A stretch of DNA of 64,000 nucleotides from Hippasteria phrygiana (GCA_037893225.1 JAZGUH010000003.1:992001-1056000), one strand, 5' to 3'. Shown: positions 39,942-52,560, counted from the stretch's first letter. A program made the numbers and translations. The notes: generated by a model from the sequence alone, not told the origin.

Positions 39942-40670
39942 AAATTGTCGTACAGCTGTATGCCAAACGTCAAAGCAACAATCCAGTCGATCAATAAGCG
40001 GAAAATAGAACAAGAGGAGGACACCGAAGCTAAGACGTGCAACTGCCCCCGCAATAAAGAATGCCCACTAAATGGAGAGTGCCTAAGCAAGAACATTATC
40101 TACCGGGCCACCGTCATGAGTGAAGGCAAAACAGAGTCGTACGTCGGGCTAACCTCCACAACATTCAAGGCGAGACTTGCGAACCACAAACAGTCGTTCA
40201 GGTGCGAGAACAAGAGAGCACAAACCGAACTGAGTAAATACGTATGGACCCTGAAGGACGAAGAAAAGGACTTTGAAATCAAATGGGACATTCCAAAGAG
40301 CGCTACCATACTCTAATGTAAATAAGAGATGCAATTTGTGTATAGCGGAGAAATACATAATCATATGCAAACCTAACCTAGGTACACTAAATAAGAGAAG
40401 CGAAATCATCTCTAAGTGTAGACACCGGGACAGGTGCGTACTAAGTTCAGTGACATATCGTGCGCACTAAGTGCAATGACTCGTACCAAGTGACACGCTT
40501 CGTTCGTTGTGAAACGCGCAACGCGCGCATATTTTGATACGTACGAAAATGCTACATGATATTCTAAGTCATTCTAGTGACGAGTGCCACACGGCACGAA
40601 ACAGTCTGTCCAGAAATAAATATGTTAAAGTTGATTTAACTCATATCCTGAATTTATTTCATAAATATAG
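39942..40670 (+). pseudogene. Inverted truncated Penelope-like copy
   Basis: It is the reverse complement of 37785-38505, starting at the peptide LSYSCMPNVK and running through the Cys cluster, the GIY-YIG domain and the 3' region. A 2-bp deletion near 40291 (relative to the main copy) shifts the frame inside the GIY-YIG domain. Otherwise it is nearly identical, so the two copies are of similar recent age or one arose from the other. Confidence 0.9.
40572..40615 (+). ncRNA. Hammerhead ribozyme copy with mutated core
   Basis: Same layout as 37832-37876, but the core CUGACGA reads GUGACGA and the preceding stem I base is A instead of G. The core cytosine (C3) pairs with G8 in the active fold. 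Its change to G should abolish activity, and the first stem I pair is also lost. Confidence 0.8.
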
Positions 40671-40744
40671 CTCTACAGAGATGTATCGAGCACTTTGGAT
40701 TGTGATAAATGCCAATTTCATTGGATATATATATATATATATAT

Positions 40745-41170
40745 ATTCCCCCCCCCCCCCCCCTTATCAATTTACGGGCAAATAAAACTCTTGTTCGTTG
40801 TCTATTCTGTTTTCGTCGTTGTCGTCATCTCCGTGTCTGCATGTTGGCAATGATTGGATCTTATATAACTGGTCGTCAGGCTCATCAACAGGCACTCTTC
40901 CGAACGGTTTAAACCCCCCTTCTCCACGGGATCCGTCTGATCGTCTGGCGTATCGCAAGGTATACGTTTAGGGATTGCTGTAGACTTTAGGTTTATAGCT
41001 TCACAAACAACCTGTATATTAGCCAATGCGCTTTAAAACAGATAAAAGTTAATTGGTTATTTAGCTCTGGTGTCTGCAGTGTTTAAAATTGGATGTTGAA
41101 TAAAATGTATTACAGAAACCAAGAGTGGATCCCATTCAGAAAGGAAGGGGAGGTTCAGAAAACTATAGGT
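40745..41170 (-). mobile_element. Retroelement X, copy 2 with internal inversion
   Basis: 40760-40998 is the reverse complement of 35305-35580, while 41005-41170 matches 35125-35290 directly. Read on the minus strand it is an inverted 5' block followed by a sense 3' block, then poly-G (17 bp) and a (TA)n tail. That is the structure expected from twin priming. Confidence 0.75.
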
Positions 41171-41189
41171 TATATTCGAATTGATCTCC

Positions 41190-41320
41190 TCATTCCCAGT
41201 GATCTGCCCGGAGGGAGGGGTGGAAGTTACCGTACTGACCCCGCCGGGGTATACTGGGATAATTCATTTGGTATCCATTGAAGATTTATCCTCTATTTAA
41301 ATCTGGACCCAGGAAAACGT
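41190..41320. repeat. Dispersed repeat family D, copy 2
   Basis: GGTGGAAGTTACCGTACTGA, CATTGAAGATTTATCCTC and AATCTGGACCCAGGAAAA match 12240-12330 and 60935-60975. The TTAA element starts at its right edge. Confidence 0.65.
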
Positions 41321-41323
41321 TAA

Positions 41324-42240
41324 AGGGACACATTGCCTTCAAATGTCATGACATTTTGCTGTTTGGAAATGTTCCTTATCTTTTATAAGAGTTGTTCATG
41401 CAAAAAAACACGTATAATGTGTTGTAATTAGTGAGTAGTGATTACAAAACAAAACATTGGCCTCTGACCCCTGACATCTGACCCGCGAAACTTAGACTTA
41501 TTTCCAGTAGTAAATACCACCTTGTAAATAATGCGCAAAATACGCTGTAAGTACAGTAAGAGTCTTTCTCGGCCACCAACTTACGCTTCTTAGCAGATGA
41601 TTTTCGTGGACGTCCCCTAGTTGGAGTTGGAGATGGCATGGATGATGAAGGTCCACCGGATGCGTCCATGCTTCAGCTTTAATTCATATACAAATCTTCC
41701 CCTATGTTCACGTCTATATGGCAATAAATTTAGAAGCCTAATGAGGCACACAAACCGATATCTATACTATATCATCATGATACAAAAACAGCATTGGGAG
41801 CCAGACCTTCTTGTACCACACAATGCGTTGGCGCCAGGCTGGCCCCGCGGTTATCCATTTACGAGTACCATCCGTCTCCCGCGACGAGACAGTCCCGATA
41901 TCCCTACCATATATCACCCAAGACGCGGGGCAGGCTTCGCTTCACCCGGCAGGCTACACAAGCTCCTTAAAAGGCTTGCGGCTTGACCATAATGGAATAA
42001 CAAGTTTATTCCAAAGTGTATTTTTATTTATAAGGCTAACCATACAAAAACATTATTGAATATCACAAACAGACGGTTATTGTAATAATAATTGCCCAGA
42101 CGTACTTCAACCAGCTGCGACTGGAAATACGACTGGTGAACACGGTCCGCCATTTTGTGGAGTCCAAAATTTGGTTCTACAAAATGGCGGACCGTTATTT
42201 GTCACAAAATTTAACAAAAAACACGCAATTTTGCACTGCA
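41324..42240. mobile_element. Longer relative of the TTAA element at 29220
   Basis: Preceded by TTAA (41320-41323), it starts AGGGACACATTGCCTTCAAA and matches 29220-29460 closely up to about 41563. Then about 535 bp have no counterpart, and 42098-42238 matches 29575-29705 including the CCGCCATTTTGTGGA hairpin. The right terminus is not found. The extra part contains the AT-hook exon. Confidence 0.75.
41585..41669 (-). CDS. Small AT-hook first exon
   Basis: ATG at 41669 (minus) opens 28 codons ending at a strong donor (C|GTAAGTTGG). The peptide has Ser/Pro-rich MDASGGPSSSMPSPTPT followed by RGRPRKSSAKK, i.e. an AT-hook core (RGRP) with a basic nuclear-localisation-like tail. It lies in the part of the TTAA element that is missing from the short copy. 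It is plausibly the 5' exon of a transposon protein, or a captured host exon. Confidence 0.45.
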
Positions 42241-42299
42241 TTGTGGGACAGTTTTTGATGGTAATTAAACTCTCAGAGGCGATCTCTCTTGAATAACGC

Positions 42300-43230
42300 C
42301 CGAGGAAAGAGGTCAAAAATGTGAAAGGGGTTAAGTTAGGTGTCTTAAAATAATCAATTTTTGCTAGCGAGCACGGATAATGCTGCTTTAATCCTCGTGG
42401 TTCTATACGTCACAAGGCATTTCTCATTGGCTTCGGCTTGGGCTTAGAATTAGGCTTCGTCTTCAGCTATTCCCCAGCCACATTGCCGATCTGAAGCCTT
42501 GAATACGTAAATACATAAATAGGCTATGCTCTGGATTAAAAGATAAGACTTGGATGTTCATGTGGCAAAAAGTGTCCCCAGATCTTGCCAAATCTGCAGA
42601 CATAAAATTACGCGAAGCCGAAGTCGAAGCCAGTGTGGAAAAGGGCCATACAAAAAGTATACACCGAGGTGCATTCTGGGAGTTGAGGGGGAGAAATAAA
42701 GTTGGACTCTACATTTTGTTTGACAAACGTTTTGCTAGACTAATACAAATTAAGCAAACAATGCAATTTATTGTCCCTGATGTGAGTACATATAAATTAC
42801 CACGTTGTCTCCCACCAAAGAGGCAACTTTTGCTCTCCCGCCATTTTTATTGCCTCGTTCGTTCGTCATCCCCCATCGGCTGACCGAGACCGCAACTGTA
42901 CATGTCCGAAAATATGATTCTGAAAATACGCCACGGTCTAGACTTTTTGTTGGGATTTTTGTATGGTGACTGACAAAAGGTAAACACAACAACCCGTGCC
43001 AAATTAAAAAACCTTTTCAGACGGAAGAGGGGGCTATAGGCACTGCTTAAACATAATTATCAGATTATGTGGTGTTTACTGTTTTCCAAGTTAGAACTAC
43101 ATGTGTTGTGTTGCCTCCCACACACGTTGTCCCAGCACCTACGTATAACGCAAGCGCACTTTTAATGGAGTCGGACACGTTAAAGCTAGTACATGTATAC
43201 ATCATTTGCAAACATCAAAAAACAAAACTA
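42300..43230. other. No gene recognised
   Basis: GGCTTCG-rich stretch (42420-42480) and its inverted counterpart (GCGAAGCCGAAGTCGAAGCC at 42612) suggest an old foldback related to 31734-31960. Other open frames are short and unsupported. Confidence 0.4.
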
Positions 43231-43234
43231 CTAA

Positions 43235-43620
43235 ATTATTACGAAATACCGTTACTAGACTGCAAGTAAATAGCAGTCTCAAGCATCCTGTGAAATCCCG
43301 GCACCGTGGTGTGCTGTTGTTTTTAAGAAAAGTGGAAATATATATCGTTTTCCAACGCTTGTCGGCCGGCAATCGTTGGAAATAGTCTAGTTCCCCGACC
43401 TGGTAATTCCTTGACTCTATAAATTGCACCGTTTTGTTTATAGTATGGTCAGGAAACCAGACTACTAGAACAGATTTTTTTCCCTCTGTTTTCCCATAAT
43501 ATCTATGCACACGAAACTTTAATTTAAACAGGTCAGTGTTACAGTATTTGCGAGTACGCTATACTAACCCCCCAAATCCAATTATTTCTGAAAATTACAG
43601 CAAAATTAAATGATGTATAT
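43235..43620. repeat. Dispersed repeat, second copy of 9590-10010
   Basis: It shares ATTACGAAATACCG, AGTCTCAAGCATCCTGT, ATCGTTGGAAAT, AACAGGTCAGTG and CCCCCAAATC.. in order. It lacks the MITE found at 9733-9851. Confidence 0.65.
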
Positions 43621-43856
43621 TACATTTAAATATTGTGAATGCCGTTTTTTGCTGACAGACCCGGAACACCGAAAAGAAGTGAAAGGCCTCGGTATTGACG
43701 AACAGCCATAAACTCATGTAATTTGGGGATGGCACGGACAAATAGAATTGAGCATGTGGATTGTGAATAACAACCAGTGCACAATTAAACAATGTGTTAA
43801 GTAATGTAAATAAAAACTACAAAACAGACTACTGGGATAATCACCTTAAATGAATT

Positions 43857-44107
43857 GGGGGCAAATTTAATATACATGCAGCTGCTTAAACACAAAACTT
43901 GCTTAAGCACAAACAAAATATTGCTTAGTAAAATCAGCTTACCAGCCCAAACTCCATGTCGTGTTCATTGCGTGTGACCGGTATTTAGCTGTTGTTTGCT
44001 TAGCTTGACAGTCACATGAGTTTCAGCTGGTAACTTGATTTTCCTAAAGCAAGGTTTTTGTGCTAAAGCAAATTTGTTGCTTAAGCAGTTCTATGAAATT
44101 GGCCCCT
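43857..44107. mobile_element. Foldback element with CTGCTTAA arms
   Basis: The left arm (GCTGCTTAAACACAAAACTT, then TTGCTTAAGCAC, then AAAATCAGCTTACCAGC) is inverted in the right arm (GCTGGTAACTTGATTTTCC, then TTGTGCTAAAGC, then TTGCTTAAGCAG). The outer ends GGGGGCAAATTT and AAATTGGCCCC also pair. A decayed copy lies at 11300-11500. Confidence 0.8.
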
Positions 44108-44109
44108 GA

Positions 44110-47100
44110 AATGCAACAATGATTTTACAGTTTGGGCTTATGGTTTTCTCAAACGCTACATTTAGCTTTTAAGGATATAAACGTCGGGCCCTTCTACATT
44201 TTTAAAAGTTCACGGTTAAACAAAATGTAGGGCCTACAGGAAACTTTTTAGGTGCGAGTGCACCTTGCGCGTTTTACAATACACATCCGTCAGCCAGACA
44301 CATTGAATTGAATTGATTGTAGAATGTAATATGTGTAGAAAAGAACGCCTTGCGATAATTGAAGTTGAAACAAGAATAAGTGAATGTGTTTGAATTAATT
44401 AGTTAGGCCTATACGTTTAGATCCCTTTCCACTGAATCAACGAAATGAAAGCCGAATCTTGTACCACGAGCGCCATGCAGTTTTCCGAAAGTAATTGAAT
44501 AGTAATTGAACCTCGATTTTATCTTCAGTGTTGTACGCGCGTGTACGGCAAGAGACGTGCGTGCGAGGTCGGTCGTGTAATTGAGAAGTCTCCTGACACC
44601 TGCAGTCAATCTTTAGTGCAGCTCGTGTTTTTGCCGATGTATGAACTGGTTCAAATCAATAAAAGAATGGCCGATGACAAACTGTTTTGTGATCCCCCCA
44701 GTCTCACTTTCCTGCAAGTATAATATTTCTTACCCCGCAGGCCTGTTAAAGGCAGTCATATCTATAGAAAGTATATCTGGAAGTATCCGTATTTGTTCCT
44801 TGTCGACCACTTCATAACCTGTACTACCACGGACGTAAATCTCGAGGGGGCTATAGAGAGAGGATATATCCCCTACTTTTTGGCCCACGGGGATGGTCCA
44901 TACATTTAGCTCTCCCCAGAATGTCCAATTATGTACGATGAAAAAAAAAGCGCAATAAAAAATAAAGCGCAAACATTTTAATGATATTCTTGATTAGGGG
45001 GCCTATTGCTATTACGGGAGTTCTGCGAAGTTTCAGTGTAAACATGTTTTGAACTGCGTCCTTAATCCTTAATAGGCTAGCAATAACCATATCCCCATCC
45101 CTTTAAAAAACATTTTGGGGGGAATTTTTACGGGGTAACCTTGAGGGGTGATTTTCCAACCGAGCCGAGCCGAACCAAGCCAAACCAATACCTTGATCAC
45201 CCCCTTCCCTACTTTTCGACACAAATTTACGCCACTGAGTATGTACTAACAACCAGATATTCTTACTGACGAAAAAAAGGGTCACATTTACCCAAAAAAT
45301 CGTCCTGTTCTTTCTTCTGTCTGCCGCGGTAGGCCTATATATGGGACAATCGTATTGATAAAAACTATTTCATAGAAATGTTTAAAATGTGCAATTTTAG
45401 ACATTGTAGAAATTTAAAAAATCACCCGAGACAAACGATGCAGTGTTATCAGGGGTTTGCTTGTGTATTTTGGATTTTTGTGCCTTTTGGCTTTTGTTAG
45501 ATAAGAGTGAATTTAAATTGTTTAAGTGTAGTTTTAAACTTTGGGTAAGACAGTTGGAGAAAAGTATACCGCAGTCAGCAAAAGTTACTCGAACCATGTT
45601 ACAATTTTCCCGTTCCACAAAATAGTAATATCCAGGTTCAATGCTGTTATTGTGCATTTGCCGTAGCACCAATTTTAGGAGTAGGCCTACATGTATACAA
45701 ACGAAAGCCAATCCTTCACTTGGGGTTCGTGCGCTGATTATGGCTTAAAACCCTGTTGGACTGAAATCCTTGCAATGCGACGGTTCGCCAGGGCTCCGTA
45801 TTGTTGCGGAAAGCCAAGCCCGTAAGCCACTGCAAAGTGAGTGTAAGCCACTGCAAAGTGAGTGCAGTGAAAAGTCTACCTGAGTGCCGTCTCAGGCGGT
45901 GAGTCTTGATAGTCAACAAAGCCTTCTCAACAGTAACAGTACATGGACCTGTAGTGGAGTCCACTGGAGGGGCATAGAGTACCAAAGTGATGACGTCAAT
46001 GCAATGTTTGGAACCAGAATACTTTTATTTTGTGTCATGTGTTTGCATGACTGGCTGTTAACAAAGGAACAGTCGAAATCTCCATTTGTTTGGAGCCAGT
46101 TGTCGTGCCAACTGACGTCACACTTCGGTACTCGATATGGAAAAGCTGATCCTTGAAAGTGCAGAAGCCGTAACGATAAACCATGCATGCATGCATAACT
46201 GCATGATTGCACTTAACCAAACGTCAGGAGGAATAAGGGTCTGCTGTTTCGGCACTACAACACGAACGGCGTCAGGTGAGCTGTGATTTGTATGTGCGAG
46301 ATAAAATGTCCTGGTCTGTGAAGAAATCAGGATTGAAGTGGGTTTGGGTTGCAAATTTCAGTTTGGGAGGATCATGAGTTTACACAGCCGCATGTTCTGT
46401 AGTTTAATTATAGTGTTGTGCGACGTCACGTCGTACACATCTCAAGATAATGGGCCTATATGGTGTCACACAATGATCTATACATGTAATATAATGTGTG
46501 CATGCCATTTACGTAGACAGAATCGCACGGACTTTTCTAAACGATGTTTTGTTGCCGTTGATCTTAAAAATTTGCAAAACTCATGGGTAGTATATATTAG
46601 GTATCCCTTCCAACTCTTAAAACTCCACTACCACCCTTGTTAATGTCTGTATTGAGAGCGTGGTATATGAGAGCTGTTTTTGTCGGTGCATAATGATCAT
46701 TATGCAGAAGGTATGTAGGAATTCCAATATTGCATTATAAGAAAACTGTGAACACCTAAACCCTTTGTGCACACCGAAACACGTTGTGCACGGGTTCAGT
46801 CTTGGAGGAAAGCTGGTGGTGAAATTGTCCATCAAACTGCCCTAACCCTAACCCAAAACCCGTGATTAAAGCTGAAAACAACAGACGCGATTTTGTGTTT
46901 CCAAAGTTGGCATGTTAATTTTAACATCACATGCACATGCGCAATACAGATGCAACCACCAGAATTGCGCATGTGCAGCGATACTTCATTGAAACGTGCA
47001 TTACGCTTTGACATGCTGCTATGGGAGCAGAGCTAGCTAGAGGCGGAGATCTAGAGCAAGACTCCCGCGTATTAACATACTCCTTTTTCATTCTCTTTGC

Positions 47101-47420
47101 AAGAAATGCAAGCCCGCATGAATCGTGTTTAACCTTATTTAATTGCTGTGGGCCTTGGCACATTTAATTTAGAAACAGATTTGCCACGCAGTGATGTTTC
47201 AAAGAAGACCTGTCAAATTCCCCTTGAAATTGCAATGATTCGCACATTATTGGTTCGTGTTACAATTACTTGCAAACATGATTTGTCAACTTGCATGTTT
47301 TTAATCTCGAACTCGAGACCCGCCAAAAGTGTTTCCAGCTTTAAAGCTGCTATGCTCTGACCGAAAATTTAAAGCATTTTCTGTCCTTTGGTCTTCTTAA
47401 ACTGTATTGTATAGGCCTAC
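44110..47420. other. No gene recognised; small repeats
   Basis: A 21-bp direct duplication GTAAGCCACTGCAAAGTGAG at 45829-45870 and a MITE at 45972-46140 (inverted AGAGTACCAAAGTGATGACG and TGACGTCACACTTCGGTACT, each with a TGACGTCA site). A short CCCTAACCCTAACCC stretch near 46840 is not a telomere array. No splice-bounded exon was found. Confidence 0.45.
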
Positions 47421-47423
47421 CCG

Positions 47424-47669
47424 TGTTACATACGGCCCATTATGTCCGCATGGCCCATTATGTCCGCACGCTTTTTGCGGACATAATGGGGCGGACATAA
47501 TGGGCCTGCGGACACAATGGGGCGGACATAATGGGCCTGCGGACACAATGGGGCGGACATATTGGAACCTGCGGACACAATGGGGCGGACATATTGGAAC
47601 CTGCGGACATAATGGGGCGGACATAATTGGGCCTTAAAAAGCGCGCGGACATAATGGGCCGTAACATAC
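47424..47669. mobile_element. Foldback element with internal 30-bp array
   Basis: GTTACATACGGCCCATTATG and GCGGACATAATGGGCC plus GTAACATACG are inverted ends. Inside are four to five units built from GCGGACA(T/C)AATGGG in alternating spacing of 16 and 15 bp (about 31 bp period). The open frames here are due to the array. Confidence 0.85.
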
Positions 47670-50120
47670 GCGCGAAGATTTACATATACATCAATATACG
47701 ATCTATACAACGATCATGACTATCATGAATGATGACTCCAAGGAGGTCTACACGCGGTGGTTTTGTCTACAAGTCACGCCATCTGGTCACGTGGTGAAAA
47801 GGGTCTATCGTAGCCACGAAGGATGCTCAATGACATTTTTCGGTTTGATAAAATATGGAAAACATTAACAGTAACGCAGTCTTCAGTATATATACGATGA
47901 CTTTCCCCGTAGACTTTCCACTTTAACATTCGGGGAGAATGTTTGATGATATTATACAAAGCGACAGCTAGGTATTAAAACCCTAACTCCCTAGGGTGTG
48001 TGGAAAATCATATTGAAATTGGAGGATTCAGGACTGTTAGGGTTAACCCTAATTTTGATCGATGATGATTTTCGGCATTTCGATTCTCAGTGGATGCATG
48101 ATGAAACTGAATCTGGGTTAATTAGAACACGGGATTCGGACCCTATACTTTTTGAGATGACGGATACGAACAATATTAATTGTACACTGACCCAGACCCC
48201 CAAACCAAGCCCTTAACCTATAGGAATTCACATTACCCATCATCAACAGTGTCAGAATCTGTGGTATAACCTTTTGCGCAGTGTTCAGAATTGCTTAGAT
48301 CTCCCAATTTCCCAAATATTGGGACCGGCACCTCGGTAGTTCGGCATGGCGTTTTTTTATTGGCCCTTGTGCGCGCAAGCGATGTAATAATTTGTATAAA
48401 TTGTGGAAGTTGGTTGCTGTTTACATCATCGTAAACAACTTTGAATCGGAGGGTGGGGGGAGGGGTGTTGGGTTGGGGGAGTTGTTTCCCCCTCAATTGT
48501 TCTCCCTCAATTGTTACTCCCTCAATTGTACCCCCCCCCCCCCCCCCCCCCCGAAACCGTCACTCTGGGTCGTCCTTTTGATATTTGATAGATTAATAGT
48601 CAAAATTGCAAAGATAATGGGACGAGGTTGTTGGCTTACACTATCCAATAGATAAACGTGGGCCATTCTTCAAATCTGACTTTAGCTTGGCTTCATTTCC
48701 AGGTAGTCAACATCTCCATTATCAATCTGAAGCAGTGGCCCCTATATAATTCCTCATTCGCTTCGCGTCTTCTATTTCAAATTGCATTTACGGTTTAATC
48801 ACTGTGAATAACGCTTGTCAATGAACGATTAATTACAATAGCCGACCTACTTTAAAAGAGGAAATGAAGTTCGTTGCGAACTGTTGATATTTACTTCATA
48901 CGAATCCCCCACAAAGGTCGCCTATGAGATTTTGTTTAAGGCCTGTTGCCTGTGGAATTATCAGAGGCCTACTAATTAGTCATTTCCGGTACACGAACAA
49001 TAATGTAGAACTTATGTATGTGGTTATTGCTTTTCGACATTGAATGCAGAGATTTCACTCGAAACAACTGTCCAATACACCTACTAAGAAATGACGCCAC
49101 GCCGTGTTTACCTCGGTTACATTCGAGCAGCCATGTGCATGGAGCAGCGCGTTGTGGTATCACAACATGCCTTTCACTACATATACAAGTTGGGATCGTG
49201 TCAATAAAATGTATGCCTATTTTTCGGCAAACAAAGACTACGTTCTACAAACTCATAAAGGAAGCAACGATGGTTTACTTTATACATAGGGGCCTTATAT
49301 ACGAAGATTACAAATCCTAGGCCATTACAAAAGTAGGCATATACAGTCGAATCTCATTAATAAGAGCTCGGTTAACACGAGCATTTTCGTCGGTGCGGTC
49401 CAGACCGAATTGTGTTCGTCGGAGAAATCGCATGGTAAACACAGTGTGACGTTATTTCTTCGTATGTATCCAAGTGACACCGGACGACTTTGTTTTAGAG
49501 TGTCTATTCTTAAAGAATATTCTGTAATTGTTTATTGAAACGATCGAAAGAAATTCAGAACCATTCCGGAAACCTTCAATTTCAGAGAGAAAGAGGGCAA
49601 GCCGCTGGAGTAATACTTGACAACCTGACAATTCAAGCATGCTCCATAGGATGAATGATTTAAGGCCTAAATTAATAGCACCCCCTCCCCCCTCCCCCTT
49701 CCCCGAAAATAACAGATTTCCGTAATTCGCAATCAATTGCAACAAGGATCATGAATTATGTCTATGCAGAATCTTCTTGATTGATAGAAGCCATATTGAG
49801 AACATTTTGGACTTTCTTGGAATCTTCCGGTGGTTTTCAGAACCAATTCCTTGAAAAGTGGGTGTTCAAAATTATTAGCCCGAGAATGCAGATTTCTAGA
49901 AAAGTCCTGAAAATGTTCACGGTATAGAGCGGTTCCGCAGTATTTCTGAAATCAAGATAATTCAAGATACTGATGGAATTAGAGCGGTAATGCAACCATT
50001 TTGTCATTTTGGTTATTTCTTGTTACTATAGGCCTAGGCCTGTAGGAACCAAATATTTTCTTTCTCTCATTCTATATGGAAGTAGGCCTACATGTACAAG
50101 CTTGCCACAAGGGCTCTTGA
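47670..50120. other. No gene; pogo-like terminus at 49344
   Basis: At 49344-49430, TACAGTCGAATCTCATTAAT and AAGAGCTCGGTTAACACGAG resemble one end of pogo/Tigger-type elements; the other end was not found. CCTCAATTGTT(A/C)TCC repeats three times before a 22-bp poly-C tract near 48530. No exon was recognised. Confidence 0.45.
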
Positions 50121-50124
50121 GCTA

Positions 50125-50300
50125 GGGCCATTAGCGTATCCAGCTTTTTGTGCCAGGGAAGGCAAACATCTAAACCGTCTTGAAAACAATCGCAAAAACA
50201 CAATTTATTTATTTTGTTTATGACGCCTCAAATTCCGCCGGGGGGGGGGGGGGGGGGCAAGTTGCTCCCCCCCCCCCCCCCCCCCCCCCCCCCCCGCTGG
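50125..50300. repeat. Inverted pair around G- and C-tracts
   Basis: TTAGCGTATCCAGC (50141) and GCTGGATACGCCGCTGG (50294) are inverted ends. Between them are a G-tract (about 17) and a C-tract (about 32) separated by CAAGTTGCT. These two tracts could themselves pair. Confidence 0.6.
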
Positions 50301-51019
50301 ATACGCCGCTGGCTGTTCTGTTCAATTTTTGTTGGGGTAAATAATTGTGGCCTTCGTTGTATATCAGGTAACCTAGTGCGTGCTTCTGTACAATTAATGT
50401 TGTCAATCAGATTTGGCAGACAATATTAATCATAGCAACTCACTGTGCTTACGAAACTCGTATCACGTGCTGATTATAAAGGCGACCATCGTCCCTTTTC
50501 TCCGTCTTCGCATTAATGGGGCCGTGGGCTTAATTAGCTTCAGCAAAAGCATGCCTAGTTAGGTGAGAAGAATAAACTTAATTGGACTCTTGATGAAGCC
50601 GATTGGCTTGATAATGATTCAGCCTACACAGTTCGGGCGAGAGCCGTGAGACTGCACCAATAAACACCAGCTCGTTTCTGTAACCGCTTGGGCTTCCGTA
50701 CAATACACCCGCGTAAACTAATAGAGCTCATGGTCATCTTAATTTTACATTGTATAAACCCGTGGCCGTGTGTCTGGTGCATCGAACTCAAGATTCGGTG
50801 AATAATTCCAGAGATTGTGGGGTTGGAGTCTAGCCATGAGCAAGACATTTTGTCACAATTTGTCGTATCGCTTATCTCTGCCCAAGTAAATGGGTACCTG
50901 TGGGGGTAAAGAGTTGTTGGTGCACATGCTTTTGAATATTATGAGCTCCGAGCGCCAGTTTTGACCTCACAAATATTCAGTTATTCAAGCCGCCTGGCTT
51001 CCAATTTTATACCCAGCAC

Positions 51020-51188
51020 GTTATGGGGCAGAGGGGTACCCCCTTTTTGTCCCTATACCCTATACATTCTCTAGACTATTATTACCTAACACATCCCCCC
51101 CCCCCCCTAGACATCTGAAAAGAATTCCTGAGATTCCGGGAACACAATGACCAACACAAAAGAGGGGGGTTTCCCTCTGCCCCATAAT
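51020..51188. repeat. Foldback element
   Basis: TTATGGGGCAGAGGGGTACC and GGTTTCCCTCTGCCCCATAA are inverted. A poly-C tract of 14 lies in the middle. Confidence 0.7.
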
Positions 51189-51647
51189 GTCCAATTCATC
51201 TGCTAGGTTTGAGGTTAGGAATGCGACGCCGCACAGAAAAAAACAGCGGTACTGCAATCAATACCGCACCGGACAATATATATGAATACTCCCTCAGCGC
51301 TCGGAAAAGCGGGCATTTGGCATGCATACAAGTACACGGACGAAAACGTCGAGTTTATCAATGTCTCATAAATTCTCCTTGTTTGTATCCCCTTGCATGA
51401 TTTAATTAGAAAATTGTAAAAAGATTGAAAACCACAAACATGGTTGCAGGGGCTATGCCCGAAGACAAGTTGAATTGGGTGTTTTTCATGTTTCTTGTAA
51501 TGGAACTTTTAGAAATCAAGTTGTTAGCTGGCATTGCTCTCTAATGCCAGATTTAAGTCGATAAGACATACAAACTGTCTAAAGATAAAAGCTATAGTAG
51601 ATATATACACACCCCAACCTCCAGCTTTATAATAATCGTTGTATTGC

Positions 51648-51822
51648 TCCGGTGTCATATGAAAATCAGACTCCTATGAAAATCGGACTCCTTTTCCCTA
51701 TTATTGGTTAAATCCTCTCACGTGACCGGCCACTCTCCTAATTATCTTCACTTAGCCATGTGCAATACTATACCAATGAACCCATATTTCATCGTGAATG
51801 AAATTCACGCTGCACCGGTATC
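51648..51822. mobile_element. Half copy of the 23.7-24.1-kb foldback
   Basis: CCGGTGTCATATGAAAATCA, CCTATTATTGGTTAAATCCT and CACGTGACCGGCC match 23940-24060, and the match continues to GAAATTCACGCT. The opposite arm is absent. Confidence 0.75.
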
Positions 51823-51829
51823 CCTATAG

Positions 51830-52560
51830 GAGCTCTTGTCGTGATTATCAAATAATGAAGCTGAATCCCCGCGGGAGATTTAGGACAGACCCACTTCCAT
51901 TAAGGAATTTGTTGATAGTTTAATTTATCTTATTTTGTATATGAATGCCGCTCTGCCAGTGAAAGCAAAGGGCTTTGCCGCGAGGCAGCTTGTAGTCGAT
52001 GTTGTAAGACCAGAAAATTGGGCTTACCACGTCGTTGCAACTCTTCTTTGCAAACTGTGAACCAGCGTAGGCCTTTGATGTAAATTGTATTATTGGGTGA
52101 AACTCTCTTCATAGAAATATTTTGTGGACATACAGAATGCAACCAGTTTCGCACAGACCCTTTTTGGCCGATTTTAGCCTGCATCTTAACGACATTGCCC
52201 CAGTATGGATAGAGGTGCGACATGAGGGGTCAAAAAAGTTGGACCAAATATGGCGGATAATGCATCAGTATGGACACCGATTAATCTGCACGCTTCGCTG
52301 TATACACATAATGAAAAACAATCTTGTGCCAAAGTCTACAATTTTATTGCCACTTTCTTCTTTGGTCCAGGAATTTCATTTCCGCATGCAATGATGTATG
52401 TGCGTGTATTTATAAGGTGCACTGGAGTATTGGAGAGCGATTTTTATATTGCAGCCTGTTATCACTGAACCCATGCACCTTCAACTAAACTTAGCGTCTT
52501 TCACTTTGTTTTAATTTATGGGTTAACCAATAACGTGTGGCTGAAACTTCCCTAACCAGC
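51830..52560. other. No gene recognised
   Basis: Overlapping short frames at 51930-52468 lack acceptor/donor pairs or recognisable motifs. Confidence 0.35.

Noticed and set aside
46838..46860. CCCTAACCCTAACCC telomere-like motif
   Set aside because: Only two to three units, internal, and similar short runs occur elsewhere (52550, 52700). Not a telomere.
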